A stretch of 64,000 nt of DNA from Streptomyces adelaidensis (GCF_016598475.1 NZ_JAEMUX010000001.1:151185-215184), one strand, 5' to 3'; numbered from the stretch's first letter, positions 43,515 to 55,136 are shown. Notes: a model not told the origin generated them from the sequence alone. Program-made: numbers and translations.

Positions 43515-43934
43515 CAACTTGTCACTCCCCACCGCCGGTGGACCAATGGCATCCGGATCCGCAGACCCGGCCCCCCACGGGTGCCCGACTTCCTCCGATT
43601 TACGCCGCCTGGCAGCGGCATGCGGGGCCTGTGGCCCATTCCGCCCGCCATTTCCCGTACAGAAAGACGATCGACGTGCGCCGAAGATTCCCACAGAACG
43701 AAGAAATCCGGCCAACCGGCCAACTTCCCCGACGGGATGCGATGGGTTCAAGTACCCGACAGCGGGAGGCAATCTCCCGTAATGAACGGACAACTCCCCA
43801 TGTCTGGTTCGCTGTGGGTGGCGTGTGCGTCCGGACGGGCCTTCGAGATACGTGTGTGTCGGTAGTAGGCTCACGCCGTTTGTTGACGTACATGCGTACC
43901 CCCGAGCCGGGCGGGGGTCGAGCTGGGGGAGGCC
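43515..43934. other. 420-base divergent intergenic region
   Basis: No gene is visible. The centre is less GC-rich than the flanks. A plausible promoter for cvnA is TTCGAG (43842-43847) with TAGGCT (43866-43871) at 18-base spacing, and a TTGACG (43883-43888) sits next to a GTACATGCGTAC palindrome. Confidence 0.4.
43842..43871 (+). promoter_or_regulatory. possible promoter of the cvn operon
   Basis: TTCGAG and TAGGCT are 18 bases apart, and the start of transcription would be near 43878, giving a leader of about 57 bases. This is based on pattern only. Confidence 0.35.
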
Positions 43935-46808
43935 ATGCGCTTTCGCGGGAAATCGATCCGCCGGAAGATCGTGGCGCTGCTGCTCGTGCCCCTCGTGGCT
44001 CTGACCGGTGTGTGGACGTTCGCCACGGTCCTGACGGGCCGTGAGGCGCGCGATCTCTTCAGGGTGGCGGACATCGTCGAAGAGGTCGGCTTCCCCACCG
44101 AGGACACCATCCGTGTGCTCCAGCAGGAACGCCGCCAGACCCTCGTCTACCTGGCCGACCCACGGGCTTCCGAGGCGCTCACCGCCCTCGACCGCAGCCG
44201 GTCCGCCACCGACGAGGCCGTCGACGAGTTCCGTGAGCACGCCCGGGACTCCGATCTGCGCGCCGAGATGGGCGAGGCCACCTCCCTGCGGCTCACGGCG
44301 ATCCTGGACGCCCTCGACACCCTGCCGGCCCTGCGCACGACCGTGGAGAGCGGTACCGTCACCGTGCCGGAGACGCTCAAGCTCTACAACAGCCTCGTCG
44401 ACCCCTGCTTCACGCTCCTGTCCAACCTCCCCGCGCTCGACAACGTGGAGATGGACAAGCAGGGCCGCGCCCTGCTCAATGTCGCCCGCTCTCGTGAACT
44501 CCTCTCCCGCGAGGACGCCCTGCTCAGCTCCGTGCTCGTCGCGGACCGCATCACCCAGGACGAGATCCGCGACTTCTCCGATCTCGTGGCCCAGCGCACC
44601 CTGATGTACGAGATCAGCCTGCCGCTGCTGCCCGCCTCAGAGCGCGACCGCTTCAACCGCTACTGGAAGAACGCGAGCACCGCGCCCCTGCGCTCGGTCG
44701 AACAGGCCGTCATCGGCGCCGACCCAGGCAAGCCCAGCGGTGTCACCGCCAAGAGCTGGGACGCCGCCGTCGAGCCCGTGCTCGCCGACCTCCGCGACCT
44801 CAGCGTCGAGGCGGGCGACCGCTATCAGGACCGCGTCCGCCCCCTGGTCACCAACGTCATCGTCAAGGCCGCCGTCGCCAGCGTCCTCGGCCTCTTCGCC
44901 CTGCTCGTCTCCCTCTTCATGTCCGTCCGCGTCGGCCGGGTCCTCATCCGTGACCTGCGCCGGCTCCGCCAGGAGGCCCACGAGACCGCCGGGGTGCGGC
45001 TGCCCAGCGTGATGCGCCGGCTCGCCGCGGGCGAACAGGTCGACGTGGAGACCGAAGTGCCCCGGCTGGAGTACGACAAGAACGAGATCGGGGAGGTGAG
45101 CCAAGCTCTCAACACCCTCCAGCGGGCCGCCGTCGAGGCCGCCGTCAAGCAGTCCGAACTCCGCAGCGGCATCTCCGAGGTCTTCGTCAACCTCGCCCGC
45201 CGCAGCCAGGTGCTGCTCCACAAGCAGCTCACCCTCCTCGACACGATGGAACGCCGGACCGAGGACACCGACGAACTCGCCGACCTGTTCCGCCTGGACC
45301 ACCTGACCACCCGCATGCGCCGGCACGCCGAGGGCCTTGTCATCCTCTCCGGCGCCGCCCCGTCCCGGCAGTGGCGCAAGCCCATCCAGCTCATGGACGT
45401 CGTCCGCGCGGCCGTCGCCGAGGTCGAGGACTACGAGCGCATCGAGGTCCGCCGGCTGCCCCGGGTCGCCGTGACGGGCCCCGCGGTCGCCGACCTCACC
45501 CACCTCGTGGCCGAACTCCTGGAGAACGCCACGGTGTTCTCGCCCCCGCACACCGCCGTGCAGGTGCTGGGCGAGCGCGTCGCCAACGGCTTCACCCTGG
45601 AGATCCACGACCGGGGCCTCGGTATGTCGGCCGAGGCGCTTCTCGACGCCAACCTCAAGCTCGCCGAGACCCCCGACTTCGAACTCTCCGACACCGACCG
45701 GCTCGGCCTCTTCGTGGTCAGCCGGCTCGCTCAGCGCCAGAAGGTCCGGGTCTCCCTCCAGCCGTCGCCGTACGGCGGGACCACGGCCGTGGTCTTCATC
45801 CCCGACGCCCTGCTCACCGACGACATCCCCGACACCAACGGCATCGGCTTCCGCCTCGACCGCGCCCACCCCACCCGGGAGGCCGAGTTGGAGGAGGAAC
45901 GCAACGCGGCGCTCTCCCAGGTCCCCGTACGGCTTCCGGGGTTCTCCGCCGCCGTCCTGGACGGCCCGGTGGAGCTGGAGGCGCCGGTCGACCGGGACCC
46001 CCTCGCCGGTTTTCCGGGCGCCCTCGACGACGAGGACGGCGAACGGGGCGAGCTGTTCCGGCCGCGCCGCTCCCTCACCGGAGTCTCCGACGAGCAACAG
46101 CCGGTGCACGACGGCGAAGGGCAGCAAGTCCCTCTCACCGACCCCGATCCGACGGTCGGCCCCGTACCGCTGCCGCCGCGCCGGACCCCGCATCTCGTCA
46201 GCTCGCACGGCCGCCCCGTGAAGGGGTCCGGGCCGTGGCACCCTGACGACGAGCGTCCGCAGGGCCGCGAAACGGGGGCGGACGGGCCCGCGGACACACG
46301 GCCGTTCACCGCCCTGCGCGGCGAACGCGCCGAACCGTCGGCCCACCCCGGTGCCGACCGCACCGGACCCGCTCTCCTCCCCGGCGCGCACCGCGCCGGA
46401 GCCCTTCCCCCCGGCGGGAACGACGCTCCCGTGCTGCCCCAGCGCCGACGCACGAGCCCGTCCGGCGGTACGGCCCCGACCACCTCGCAGTACCCGGTGG
46501 GTGAACCCACCCCGCGCACGGACACGTCGACCGACCAGGCAGAATCGGCTCCGAGCCCGCTGCCCCGCCGCGTCCGACAGGCCAGCCTGGCACCGCAGTT
46601 GAAGGACGGCCCCGACCGGCGTGCCGAACGCGAGCGGTCCCGCCCCGAGCGGCACCAGGACCCCGCCGACCGCGACGCCGACGAGGTACGCAGCCGTATG
46701 GCCTCGCTCCAACGGGGTTGGCAGCGTGGCCGCGAGGAGAACGTCGAGGGCGAGGACGCCCAGGACGTCTCAGCACCACGAGGAACGAATGAGGGGGACG
46801 GTCGATGA
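43935..46808 (+). CDS. cvnA: CvnA-type sensor histidine kinase with nitrate-sensor-like domain
   Basis: A 957-residue membrane kinase, first gene of a conservon. TM1 is at about 11-33, then an extracytoplasmic helical NIT-like domain (to about 300). TM2 is at about 313-338, followed by a HAMP-like linker, a dimer region with LFRLDHLTTRMRRHAEGL, and an HATPase domain (about 505-640) with LVAELLENATVFSPP and IHDRGLGM. The last 300 residues are Pro/Gly/Arg-rich and disordered. Cvn kinases signal through a roadblock protein and a Ras-like GTPase rather than a response regulator. GGGGGAGG precedes ATG 43935, and the stop overlaps cvnB by ATGA. Confidence 0.93.
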   Translation: MRFRGKSIRRKIVALLLVPLVALTGVWTFATVLTGREARDLFRVADIVEEVGFPTEDTIRVLQQERRQTLVYLADPRASEALTALDRSRSATDEAVDEFREHARDSDLRAEMGEATSLRLTAILDALDTLPALRTTVESGTVTVPETLKLYNSLVDPCFTLLSNLPALDNVEMDKQGRALLNVARSRELLSREDALLSSVLVADRITQDEIRDFSDLVAQRTLMYEISLPLLPASERDRFNRYWKNASTAPLRSVEQAVIGADPGKPSGVTAKSWDAAVEPVLADLRDLSVEAGDRYQDRVRPLVTNVIVKAAVASVLGLFALLVSLFMSVRVGRVLIRDLRRLRQEAHETAGVRLPSVMRRLAAGEQVDVETEVPRLEYDKNEIGEVSQALNTLQRAAVEAAVKQSELRSGISEVFVNLARRSQVLLHKQLTLLDTMERRTEDTDELADLFRLDHLTTRMRRHAEGLVILSGAAPSRQWRKPIQLMDVVRAAVAEVEDYERIEVRRLPRVAVTGPAVADLTHLVAELLENATVFSPPHTAVQVLGERVANGFTLEIHDRGLGMSAEALLDANLKLAETPDFELSDTDRLGLFVVSRLAQRQKVRVSLQPSPYGGTTAVVFIPDALLTDDIPDTNGIGFRLDRAHPTREAELEEERNAALSQVPVRLPGFSAAVLDGPVELEAPVDRDPLAGFPGALDDEDGERGELFRPRRSLTGVSDEQQPVHDGEGQQVPLTDPDPTVGPVPLPPRRTPHLVSSHGRPVKGSGPWHPDDERPQGRETGADGPADTRPFTALRGERAEPSAHPGADRTGPALLPGAHRAGALPPGGNDAPVLPQRRRTSPSGGTAPTTSQYPVGEPTPRTDTSTDQAESAPSPLPRRVRQASLAPQLKDGPDRRAERERSRPERHQDPADRDADEVRSRMASLQRGWQRGREENVEGEDAQDVSAPRGTNEGDGR

Positions 46809-47242
46809 CCGCACCGAAGGCCCAAGGACCCAACGCTACGGGCGTGTCCGGGGAGCTGAACTGGCTCCTGGACGACCTGGTGGAGCGTCTCGCCAGCATC
46901 CGCAAGGCGCTCGTGCTCTCCAGCGACGGACTGCCCACGGGTGTCTCCGCGGAGCTCACCAGAGAGGACAGCGAGCACCTGGCCGCCGTCTCCTCCGGAT
47001 TCCACAGCCTCGCCAAGGGCGTCGGCCGGCACTTCGAGGCGGGCAGCGTCCGGCAGACCGTCGTCGAACTCGACGAGGCGTTCCTCTTCGTCACGGCCGC
47101 CGGTGACGGCAGCTGCCTCGCCGTCCTCGCCGACGCCGACGCCGACATCGGCCAGGTCGCGTACGAGATGACCCTCCTGGTGAAGCGGGTCGGCGTACAT
47201 CTGGGCTCCGCCCCGCGCACCGACGTGCCCCAGGGCGGGTAG
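46805..47242 (+). CDS. cvnB: CvnB, roadblock/LC7 protein
   Basis: A 145-residue roadblock/LC7 protein (LNWLLDDLVERLASIRKALVLSSDGLPTG and GSCLAVLADADADIGQVAYEMTLLVKRVG). In conservons it binds the GTPase CvnD. It overlaps cvnA by four bases and is followed by cvnC after ten. Confidence 0.95.
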   Translation: MTAPKAQGPNATGVSGELNWLLDDLVERLASIRKALVLSSDGLPTGVSAELTREDSEHLAAVSSGFHSLAKGVGRHFEAGSVRQTVVELDEAFLFVTAAGDGSCLAVLADADADIGQVAYEMTLLVKRVGVHLGSAPRTDVPQGG

Positions 47243-47251
47243 TGGGATGGC

Positions 47252-47647
47252 ATGAGCCGAGACGGTCAGGGAAGAAGCCACTGGTTCGACGACGAGGCCG
47301 GACCGGTGGTTCGTCCGTACGCGATGACACGCGGCCGGACGAACCACGCGATCCAGCACCGCCTCGACCTGATCGCCGTGGTCGTCACGGAACCGCACGT
47401 CGACGACCCGGAGGAGGACCACTCCCTCTCCCCTGAACACGTCCGCATCGTCGAACTCTGCCGTGAAGACCCCCAGTCGGTGGCCGAACTGGCCGCCGAC
47501 CTGGACCTGCCGGTCGGAGTGGTCCGCGTCCTCGTGGGAGACCTCGTGGACGAGGAACTGGTCCACGTCACACGTCCCGTACCGCCTGCCGAGCTGGTGG
47601 ACGAGAGCATTCTGCGCGATGTGATCAACGGCCTCCGGGCGCTCTGA
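47252..47647 (+). CDS. cvnC: CvnC, DUF742 protein
   Basis: A 131-residue DUF742 protein with GPVVRPYAMTRGRT at the start, a winged-helix-like centre (SPEHVRIVELCREDPQSVAELAADLDLPVGVVRVLVGDL) and ILRDVINGLRAL at the end. It is the third member of the conservon. In other conservons cvnD follows directly, but here about 590 bases intervene. Confidence 0.95.
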   Translation: MSRDGQGRSHWFDDEAGPVVRPYAMTRGRTNHAIQHRLDLIAVVVTEPHVDDPEEDHSLSPEHVRIVELCREDPQSVAELAADLDLPVGVVRVLVGDLVDEELVHVTRPVPPAELVDESILRDVINGLRAL

Positions 47648-47670
47648 GCAGCGCGGAAGCGGAGTGGATA

Positions 47671-48255
47671 GTGACAGGCCGACAGTTCCGGGTCGACCGA
47701 GGCGGCCCCATCACCGACATCGTCGCGCGGCCCCCGGGCGGCCGCCCGCTCATCCACAAGCTCCTCTCCGACAACCCCGCGCGGTACGCGGACGTCGCTG
47801 ACGTCCGGGAACTCCTCGACGTCTCCGATCACGAGGCGTACGGCGACGGGATCCGCGCCGTGGCCGTCGTCGGCGTGCACAGCGCCCCGGAGCGGCGGCT
47901 GCCCGTTCACCTCGACGAGTCCGCCGTTCGGCCGGGCGGCGGCGCGGGACGGTGGGGCGGTGGTGCCGGGGCCGTACGCCCGATCAGCCTCCACGAGCCG
48001 ATGACCGTGTCCACCCCCTCGCGACACCGTAGGATCCCGCCCTACGGGATGGCCGCCGTCGCCCCCGGTGCCCTGGGCTCCAACCGGCTGGAGCGCGCGG
48101 ACGGCGGAGTCGTGGAACTCGGCGGAAGTGATTCGGCGGATGCCGGTCCCGGCGACGTACTTGTCATCGAAACCCCGGGCGGCGGGGGCTACGGCCCACC
48201 ACCGCACGACAACCATCCAGCAGGAGAAGAGACCGATGATCCTCGGGCGCTCTGA
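47671..48255 (+). pseudogene. 5-oxoprolinase (OPLAH/hydantoinase A-B) relic with internal deletion
   Basis: A 194-codon open frame that joins two ends of a much larger enzyme. Residues about 5-45 (FRVDRGGPITDIVARPPGGR then HKLLSDNPARYADV) match the start of hydantoinase A/5-oxoprolinase, with GGPITD in place of GGTFTD. Residues about 95-175 (GRWGGGAGAVRPISLHEPMT, PPYGMAAVAPGALGSNRLER and GPGDVLVIETPGGGGYG) match the end of hydantoinase B. About 1000 residues are missing. The joined product cannot be active as an oxoprolinase. It ends 20 bases inside cvnD. Position and deletion indicate a decayed gene. Confidence 0.8.
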
Positions 48256-48841
48256 GCGCGGCAAACCCCCGGTCGAGCCCGTCACACTCAAGATCCTCGT
48301 GGCCGGTGGCTTCGGCGTGGGCAAGACGACCTGTGTCGGCGCGGTCAGCGAGATCAAGCCGCTGCGCACCGAGGAGGTGCTCACCGAGGCGGGCCGCCCG
48401 GTCGACGACACCAGCGGTGTGGAGCACAAGACGACCACCACTGTCGCCATGGACTTCGGGCGCATCACCCTGCGCGAGGATCTTGTGCTGTACCTGTTCG
48501 GCACCCCCGGGCAGGACCGCTTCTGGTTCCTCTGGGACGAGCTCGCCTCCGGAGCCCTGGGTGCCGTGGTCCTCGCCGACACGCGTCGGCTGGAGGACTG
48601 CTTCGCCGCCATCGACTACTTCGAGCGGCGCTCCATACCGTTCGTGATCGGCGTCAACTGCTTCGACGAGGCCGCACAGTACCCGGCCGAGACCGTCCGC
48701 CAGGCCCTCGACCTCGACCCCGACGTGCCGGTAGTGCTGTGCGACGCGCGCCGGCGGGATTCGGTCAAGGACGTCCTGGTCTCCGTCGTCCGGCACGCCA
48801 TGACCCACGCGACGGAGCACCGCCGGAGCGTCACCACCTGA
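48236..48841 (+). CDS. cvnD: CvnD, Ras-like GTPase
   Basis: A 201-residue small GTPase of the conservon. Its P-loop is VAGGFGVGKTT, the switch region holds VEHKTTTTVAMDFG, the G3 motif is LFGTPGQDRF, and the G4-like site is VIGVNCFDEAAQ. Its output targets are unknown. ATG 48236 follows GGAGAAGAG and lies inside the end of the oxoprolinase relic. A strong hairpin ends the operon. Confidence 0.94.
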   Translation: MILGRSERGKPPVEPVTLKILVAGGFGVGKTTCVGAVSEIKPLRTEEVLTEAGRPVDDTSGVEHKTTTTVAMDFGRITLREDLVLYLFGTPGQDRFWFLWDELASGALGAVVLADTRRLEDCFAAIDYFERRSIPFVIGVNCFDEAAQYPAETVRQALDLDPDVPVVLCDARRRDSVKDVLVSVVRHAMTHATEHRRSVTT

Positions 48842-48843
48842 GG

Positions 48844-48881
48844 CACGGCCCGTACCCCCGCCGACAGGGGTACGGGCCGTG
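48844..48881. terminator. bidirectional terminator between cvnD and glpK
   Basis: CACGGCCCGTACCCC (48844-48858) pairs perfectly with GGGGTACGGGCCGTG (48867-48881) across 8 bases. It lies between convergent genes. Confidence 0.88.
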
Positions 48882-48964
48882 GCTTCATGGGCACGCGCGC
48901 GTGGACCCGTTCCACGGGAAACGACCCGCACGCGCGCGTGGGCCTGTGTCTCGTCCCGCGTCGG

Positions 48965-50485
<1,521 letters not shown>

Positions 50486-50515
50486 GACATCCCCTTACGT
50501 CTTACGTCGATTGCG

Positions 50516-51301
50516 TCAGAAGGCTGCGTGGTAGATGAGGCCCGCGAGGACTCCGCCGATGAGCGGGCCGACGACCGGGATCCAGGCGTAACCCCAGTCG
50601 GAGGTCCCCTTGTTCGGGATGGGCAGGAAGGTGTGGACGATGCGCGGGCCGAGGTCCCGGGCCGGGTTGATCGCGTAGCCGGTGGGCCCGCCGAGGGAGA
50701 GACCGATGCCGACGACCAGGAACGCCACCAACAGGACCGAGATGCCGGAGCCGTAGATCCCGGCCTCCTCACCGGGGATCTGACCGATGCCGATGCCCGT
50801 GTTCCGCCCGAAGGCGAGGATCGGCAGTACCAGGGCGATGGTCGCGACGATCTCCGTGATCAGGTTGGCGACCGGGTTCCGGATCTCGGGGATCGTGGAG
50901 AAGATCCCGAGGGTCGGCGTCGGCTCGGCCGCCGTACCCTCCGTGGTGCCCTCCTCGCGGACGTTCGCCTGGAACTGCGCGAGATAGACGAGGTAGGCGA
51001 GGAGCGCGCCGAGCATCGCGCCCACCATCTGGCCCAGCAGATACACCCAGACCTTGTCCCACGTCTCCGTGTCGACCGCGATCCCGAGGGTCACCGCCGG
51101 GTTGAGGTGCCCGCCCGACAGGGGAGCGGCCGTGTAGGCACCCGCCAGTACGGCGAAGCCCCAGCCGAACGCGATGACGATCCAGCCCGATGCCCTCGCT
51201 TTCGAGAATCTGAGGGTGACGGCGGCGCACACACCGGCGCCGAAGAGAATCAGGATCGCCGTACCGATGACTTCACCGACGAATATGTCTCCGTTGCTCA
51301 T
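50516..51301 (-). CDS. glpF: glycerol uptake facilitator (MIP channel)
   Basis: A 261-residue aquaglyceroporin with six transmembrane helices. The two NPA boxes are [10 protein letters not shown] (Asn67) and [13 protein letters not shown] (Asn212). Asp after the second NPAR favours glycerol over water. A longer loop ([16 protein letters not shown]) separates the halves. It allows passive glycerol entry, and the next gene glpK traps it. No glpD dehydrogenase or GylR-type regulator is adjacent. ATG 51301 follows TAGGAG. Confidence 0.95.
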   Translation of the reverse strand: MSNGDIFVGEVIGTAILILFGAGVCAAVTLRFSKARASGWIVIAFGWGFAVLAGAYTAAPLSGGHLNPAVTLGIAVDTETWDKVWVYLLGQMVGAMLGALLAYLVYLAQFQANVREEGTTEGTAAEPTPTLGIFSTIPEIRNPVANLITEIVATIALVLPILAFGRNTGIGIGQIPGEEAGIYGSGISVLLVAFLVVGIGLSLGGPTGYAINPARDLGPRIVHTFLPIPNKGTSDWGYAWIPVVGPLIGGVLAGLIYHAAF

Positions 51302-51880
51302 GGCGGCTCCTAGGCCCCGGCCCGGGGCGATCGACCCCGGACCTTCCGTGCAGGGTGCGTTCCCATGGCTACTTCAGCCGAAGGCAGGCAAGGTCCCGCG
51401 CCCCGCCCGGCGTCCGTGACGAGCGTGCCGTCGCAGCCGAATCGCCCGTGGGGGATGGCCCGGTACGCAGGCGGGGAGCCCGAGCGGCGCAATGTACAAA
51501 GACACCCGAATGCGGCGATGCCGACTGACACGGGAAGTGTTCACCGGCACCCTGGGGGCGTCAAGAACAAGGACGGCAACGGTTGGGGGTGGCTACGGGG
51601 CGCACCCGACCGCGCGACGCCGGACAGGGGCCGGTGGGGCCGCCGCGGCGGGGTGGAGCGGTCGGTGCGCGCCGGGCGCCGACGGTCCGACAAGCCGGTT
51701 TCGGCCGGGTGAGGGGATAGGCCGGTGACCTTGAGCGAGGCAGAACCCGGTGCCGCCGCGCGCGGGAGGGCTTGCTGCCGGCTGGGTCGTCGGGCGCCGC
51801 CCGGCGCGCGGCGGGTCCGCCGTCCGGAGAGCCCGCTGCCGACAGCGGCGTCGGAGGGCCCGCTGACGGCGTCCACATCC
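51302..51880. other. 579-base intergenic region upstream of glpF
   Basis: No gene is seen. The first 200 bases should hold the glpFK promoter. A lower-GC patch near 51490-51505 (TGTACAAAGACACCC on the plus strand) is the likeliest control region. The rest is GC-rich and merges into the tail of the cyclic di-GMP pseudogene. Confidence 0.4.
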
Positions 51881-53485
51881 GGCCCGGCTCGCGCCTCCCT
51901 GCCCGTACCCCGCCACCACGCCTCGGCCCCCGTCGGACCTCATTCCCCGGCGCCCCTGCCCGCCCGAGCACCCAACCGGCCCCGCCCAGCGCTTGGCCGC
52001 CTGCTTCAGTGGCGACAGGAACGCGGCGGCCTGCCGATGATCCGTGACGCTGCCGGGCGCGCGACCGTGGCCGGCGACAGGAGCACGGCCCACGGCGCGT
52101 CGAGCATCGCCGCGGCCGGCGGATCGAGGCCGTCCGGTTCGGCGAGGAACAGGAAGTCGGCACCGCCGATGTGTCCCACCCGGGTCGCACCGGACGCGGC
52201 GCGCCGCAACGCCCGCCCCACCGCCCGGATCAGCTCGTCCCCGGCGGCGAACCCCGCCCCGTCGTTGACTGCTTGAAGTGGTCGACATCCAGCCAACTCA
52301 GCGCGAACGCCCGGCCGTCCGTGATCCACCGGTCCACCTCACCGGTGATCGCCTCCGAACCGGGCAGCCGCGTCAGTGGCTTGAGCCCCGCGGTCCTCGA
52401 CCCGGCTCTCCGCGAGGGTCCGCAGAAGGTCCGTCAGCCGTACGACGCCCACGCACCGCCCGAACCGGTCGACCACCGCGACGTCGTCGGAGGCGCAGTC
52501 CCGGGTCCCCGGCCGACACCACGTCGAGCACCTCCCACGCCATGGCGTCGACCCCGACCGTACGCGGCGGATCCCCGAGCCTGGCGGCCGGCCGGTCGGC
52601 GTACAGCGCATGCCCGTATCGCCCCGACAACGACAGCAGGAACCGTGACCGGTGCACCGACCGCACCGGCCTCCCGGTGCCGTCCACGAGCAGCACGCCG
52701 GAGATCGAGGGCGCCCCGGTGAGCAGCGCCCGCGGCTCGCCCGCGGAAGCCGTCACGGGCAGCAGCGCGGCCGGCCGCACGAACTGCCGCACGGACGGCC
52801 CCGAGACGGGCGCCGAGACCGCGGGGGAGAGAGGCGGAACGTGCACCTCCGCTGCGGGCAGCCGAGCGGGCGGCGCGAACAGCTCGCCCTGCACCAACTG
52901 CGCGCCGCCACCACCGCGGCCGCACACTGCGCCTCCGTCTCCACACCCTCACACCCTCGACGGACAACAGCGAGCCCACCTGATCGCACAGCGTCCGCAT
53001 CGACCGCACCGCCGCCGGCCGCCTCAGCAGCGAAGCGTCCAACTTCACCAGGTCGGGCCCGAGGTCCACCAGCAACCACAAAGGCACATCGCCGTCACCG
53101 ACCCCGTCCGCGCAGATCCGAAAACCCTCACCCCGCAACGCGGCGACCGCACCCAGGAGCGCCACTGCGGCACATGCGTGTACGGCGGCACGATGTCGAC
53201 GGTCATCTCCCACGGCAGCCGCCCCACCTCCCGTACGGCGTCCCGCAGCGCGGCCAGCCCGCCAGGTCGGCCGGCGTCCCCGCGAAGACGTTCACATGCA
53301 GCGGCAGCAAGGTCTCCCTGCGAGCGGCCCCCGGATCGCCGACGCGGCCGGCCGACCGTCGAGTTGCGGGCCCCGGCGGGCCTCCGCCAGGGCGTCACCG
53401 GCCTCCGGACGCGCGAGTGTCTCCAACGCCGAGACCAGCATTCCCGGGCCGTCGCACGGCCTGCGCACAGGCCTCCGAAGATCAC
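51880..53485 (-). pseudogene. EAL-CBS-GGDEF (cyclic di-GMP) protein, multiply frameshifted
   Basis: Pieces of one protein appear in order on the minus strand but in changing frames. First comes an EAL domain (MLVSALETLARPEAGDALAE, LPLHVNVFAGTPADLAG, FRICADGVGDGDVPLWLL, LLSVEGV, ETEAQCAAA, QLVQGELFAPPARLP). A CBS-like part follows (DDVAVVDRFGRCVGVVRLTDLL). A GGDEF-like end has FAAGDELIRAVGRALRR and the degenerate site GGADFLFLAE. At least six frame changes occur between 53350 and 52000. It would once have been a cyclic di-GMP signalling protein, perhaps the counterpart of SCO1397 (from memory). Ends are approximate. Confidence 0.8.
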
Positions 53486-54672
53486 CGGACCGCGATCACC
53501 GCGGACCCGTGACCGAAGAGCCCCTGATTCGCGCTGATCCCCACTCGCGCCCCCTCGACCTGCCGGTCGGTCGCCTCACCCCGCAACTGCCGCACCAACT
53601 CGCACACCTGGGCGATCGCCTGCGCCGGGACCGCCTCCCCGAAGGAGGCCAGCCCTCCGCTGACATTCACCGGTATTCGCCCGCCCAGCGCCGTCACGCC
53701 GTCCCGCAGCAGCTTCGCGGCCTCGCCCTCGCCGCAGAGCCCCAGATCCTCGTACCACTGCAACTCCAGGGCCGTGGACAGGTCGTAGACCTCGGCCAGC
53801 GAGAGATCCTCGGGTCCGACGCCCGCCTCCTCGTACGCCGCCCGCGCGATCGACGCCCGGAACGTCTCGTCCGGCGGCGCCACCGCGACCGCCGAGTCCG
53901 TCGCGATGTCCGGCAGATCCAGCACCGTGGCGGGATAGCGGGGCGTCACCGTGGACACCGCCCGGATCCGCACGGGCTCGGCCACGCCGTGCCGCCGCGC
54001 GAACTCGATGCTGGCCAGCACGAGCGCCGCACCCCCGTCCGAGGTCGCACAGATGTCCAGCAGCCGCAGCGGATCGGCGACCACGGCCGAGGCCGCGACC
54101 TCCTCGGCGGAGACCCGCTTGCGGTAGCGCGCGTACGGGTTGAGCGCGCCCAGCGCGGAGTTCTTCACCTTGACCCGCGCGAAATCCTCCGGCGTGTCCC
54201 CGTGCACCGCCATCCGCCGCCGCGCGTACAACCCGAAGTACGTCGGATTGGTCGCCCCGAGGATCCGGAACCGCAGCCAGTCCGGATCGTCAGCCCGATC
54301 ACCACCCGCGGGGCGGAAGAAGCCCTTCGGGGCCGAGTCCGCGCCCACGACGAGCACGACGTCCGCGAGGCCGGCGAGGATCTGGGCCCGCGCGGCGCCC
54401 ACCGCCTGTGCACCGGACGCGCAGGCCGCGTACACACTCGTGACCCGGGCCCCCTGCCAGCCCAGCGCCTTCGCGAAGGTCGCCCCCGCCACGTACCCCG
54501 GATAGCCGCCACGCACCGTGTCCGCGCCGACGATCGAGTCGATGTCCCGCCAGTCGACCCCCGCGTCGGCCAGCGCCGCGCGCGCGGCCACCGCCCCGTA
54601 CTCGACGAAACTCCTTCCCCACTTGCCCCACGGGTGCATGCCCGCACCCAGCACCGCCACCTCGCCCGTCAT
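53482..54672 (-). CDS. thiolase-like lipid-transfer protein
   Basis: A 396-residue thiolase-fold protein of the sterol carrier/lipid-transfer type. The Cys nucleophile is in VYAACASGAQAVGAARAQIL. The fold also shows SIVGADTVRGGYPG, LLDICATSDGGAALVLAS and C-terminal VNVSGGLASFGEAVPAQAIAQV, plus SANQGLFGHGSAVI. In actinobacteria such proteins act with a DUF35/OB-fold partner in acyl-CoA or sterol side-chain metabolism. The partner here overlaps it by ATGA, so the two form a pair. Confidence 0.9.
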   Translation of the reverse strand: MTGEVAVLGAGMHPWGKWGRSFVEYGAVAARAALADAGVDWRDIDSIVGADTVRGGYPGYVAGATFAKALGWQGARVTSVYAACASGAQAVGAARAQILAGLADVVLVVGADSAPKGFFRPAGGDRADDPDWLRFRILGATNPTYFGLYARRRMAVHGDTPEDFARVKVKNSALGALNPYARYRKRVSAEEVAASAVVADPLRLLDICATSDGGAALVLASIEFARRHGVAEPVRIRAVSTVTPRYPATVLDLPDIATDSAVAVAPPDETFRASIARAAYEEAGVGPEDLSLAEVYDLSTALELQWYEDLGLCGEGEAAKLLRDGVTALGGRIPVNVSGGLASFGEAVPAQAIAQVCELVRQLRGEATDRQVEGARVGISANQGLFGHGSAVIAVR

Positions 54673-55115
54673 GCCCCCACCCCCGTCGGCCGCCAGTGCC
54701 ACGTCGTCCAGGTCGTCTCCGCGTCCTCGTTCAGCACACCGGGGACGACCTCCACCTCCATCCCCACCGCCAGATCGGCGACGCTGACCCCGGGAACCGC
54801 CTGACCCAGCACCACAAGGCGCTCCGCGGCCAGTTCTACAGCGATCAACGCGTACGGCACCCACGGAAGTTCCGGATCGGTCACATAGGGTGACGGAGGC
54901 CGGTACCGGCCGTCGGTGTACGACCACACCCGGCCCCGCCGCGACAGCGGTACCTCACACAGCTCACCGCCCGGACAGCCCGGGTTGCGGCAGAAGGCGT
55001 CCTCACGCGGGAAGAACACCGAGGCACACGCCGAACAGCGCGTGCCGAGGAGCCGGAACCCGTCGCCCTCCCCGGTGAACCAGCCGGCGACCACAGGTGT
55101 ACGACTTCGCGTCAA
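54669..55115 (-). CDS. OB-fold/zinc-ribbon protein (DUF35)
   Basis: A 148-residue DUF35 protein. The zinc ribbon is GTRCSACASVFFPREDAFCRNPGCPGG as two Cys pairs, followed by an OB fold (GRVWSYTDGRYRPPSPYV, PYALIAVELAAERLVVLGQ). It is the usual partner of the thiolase-like protein just downstream, possibly an acyl-CoA binding platform. TTG 55115 is used because GGAGGGG lies just upstream and no ATG or GTG fits. Confidence 0.88.
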   Translation of the reverse strand: MTRSRTPVVAGWFTGEGDGFRLLGTRCSACASVFFPREDAFCRNPGCPGGELCEVPLSRRGRVWSYTDGRYRPPSPYVTDPELPWVPYALIAVELAAERLVVLGQAVPGVSVADLAVGMEVEVVPGVLNEDAETTWTTWHWRPTGVGA

Positions 55116-55136
55116 AGCCCCTCCCCGGTGTAATGA

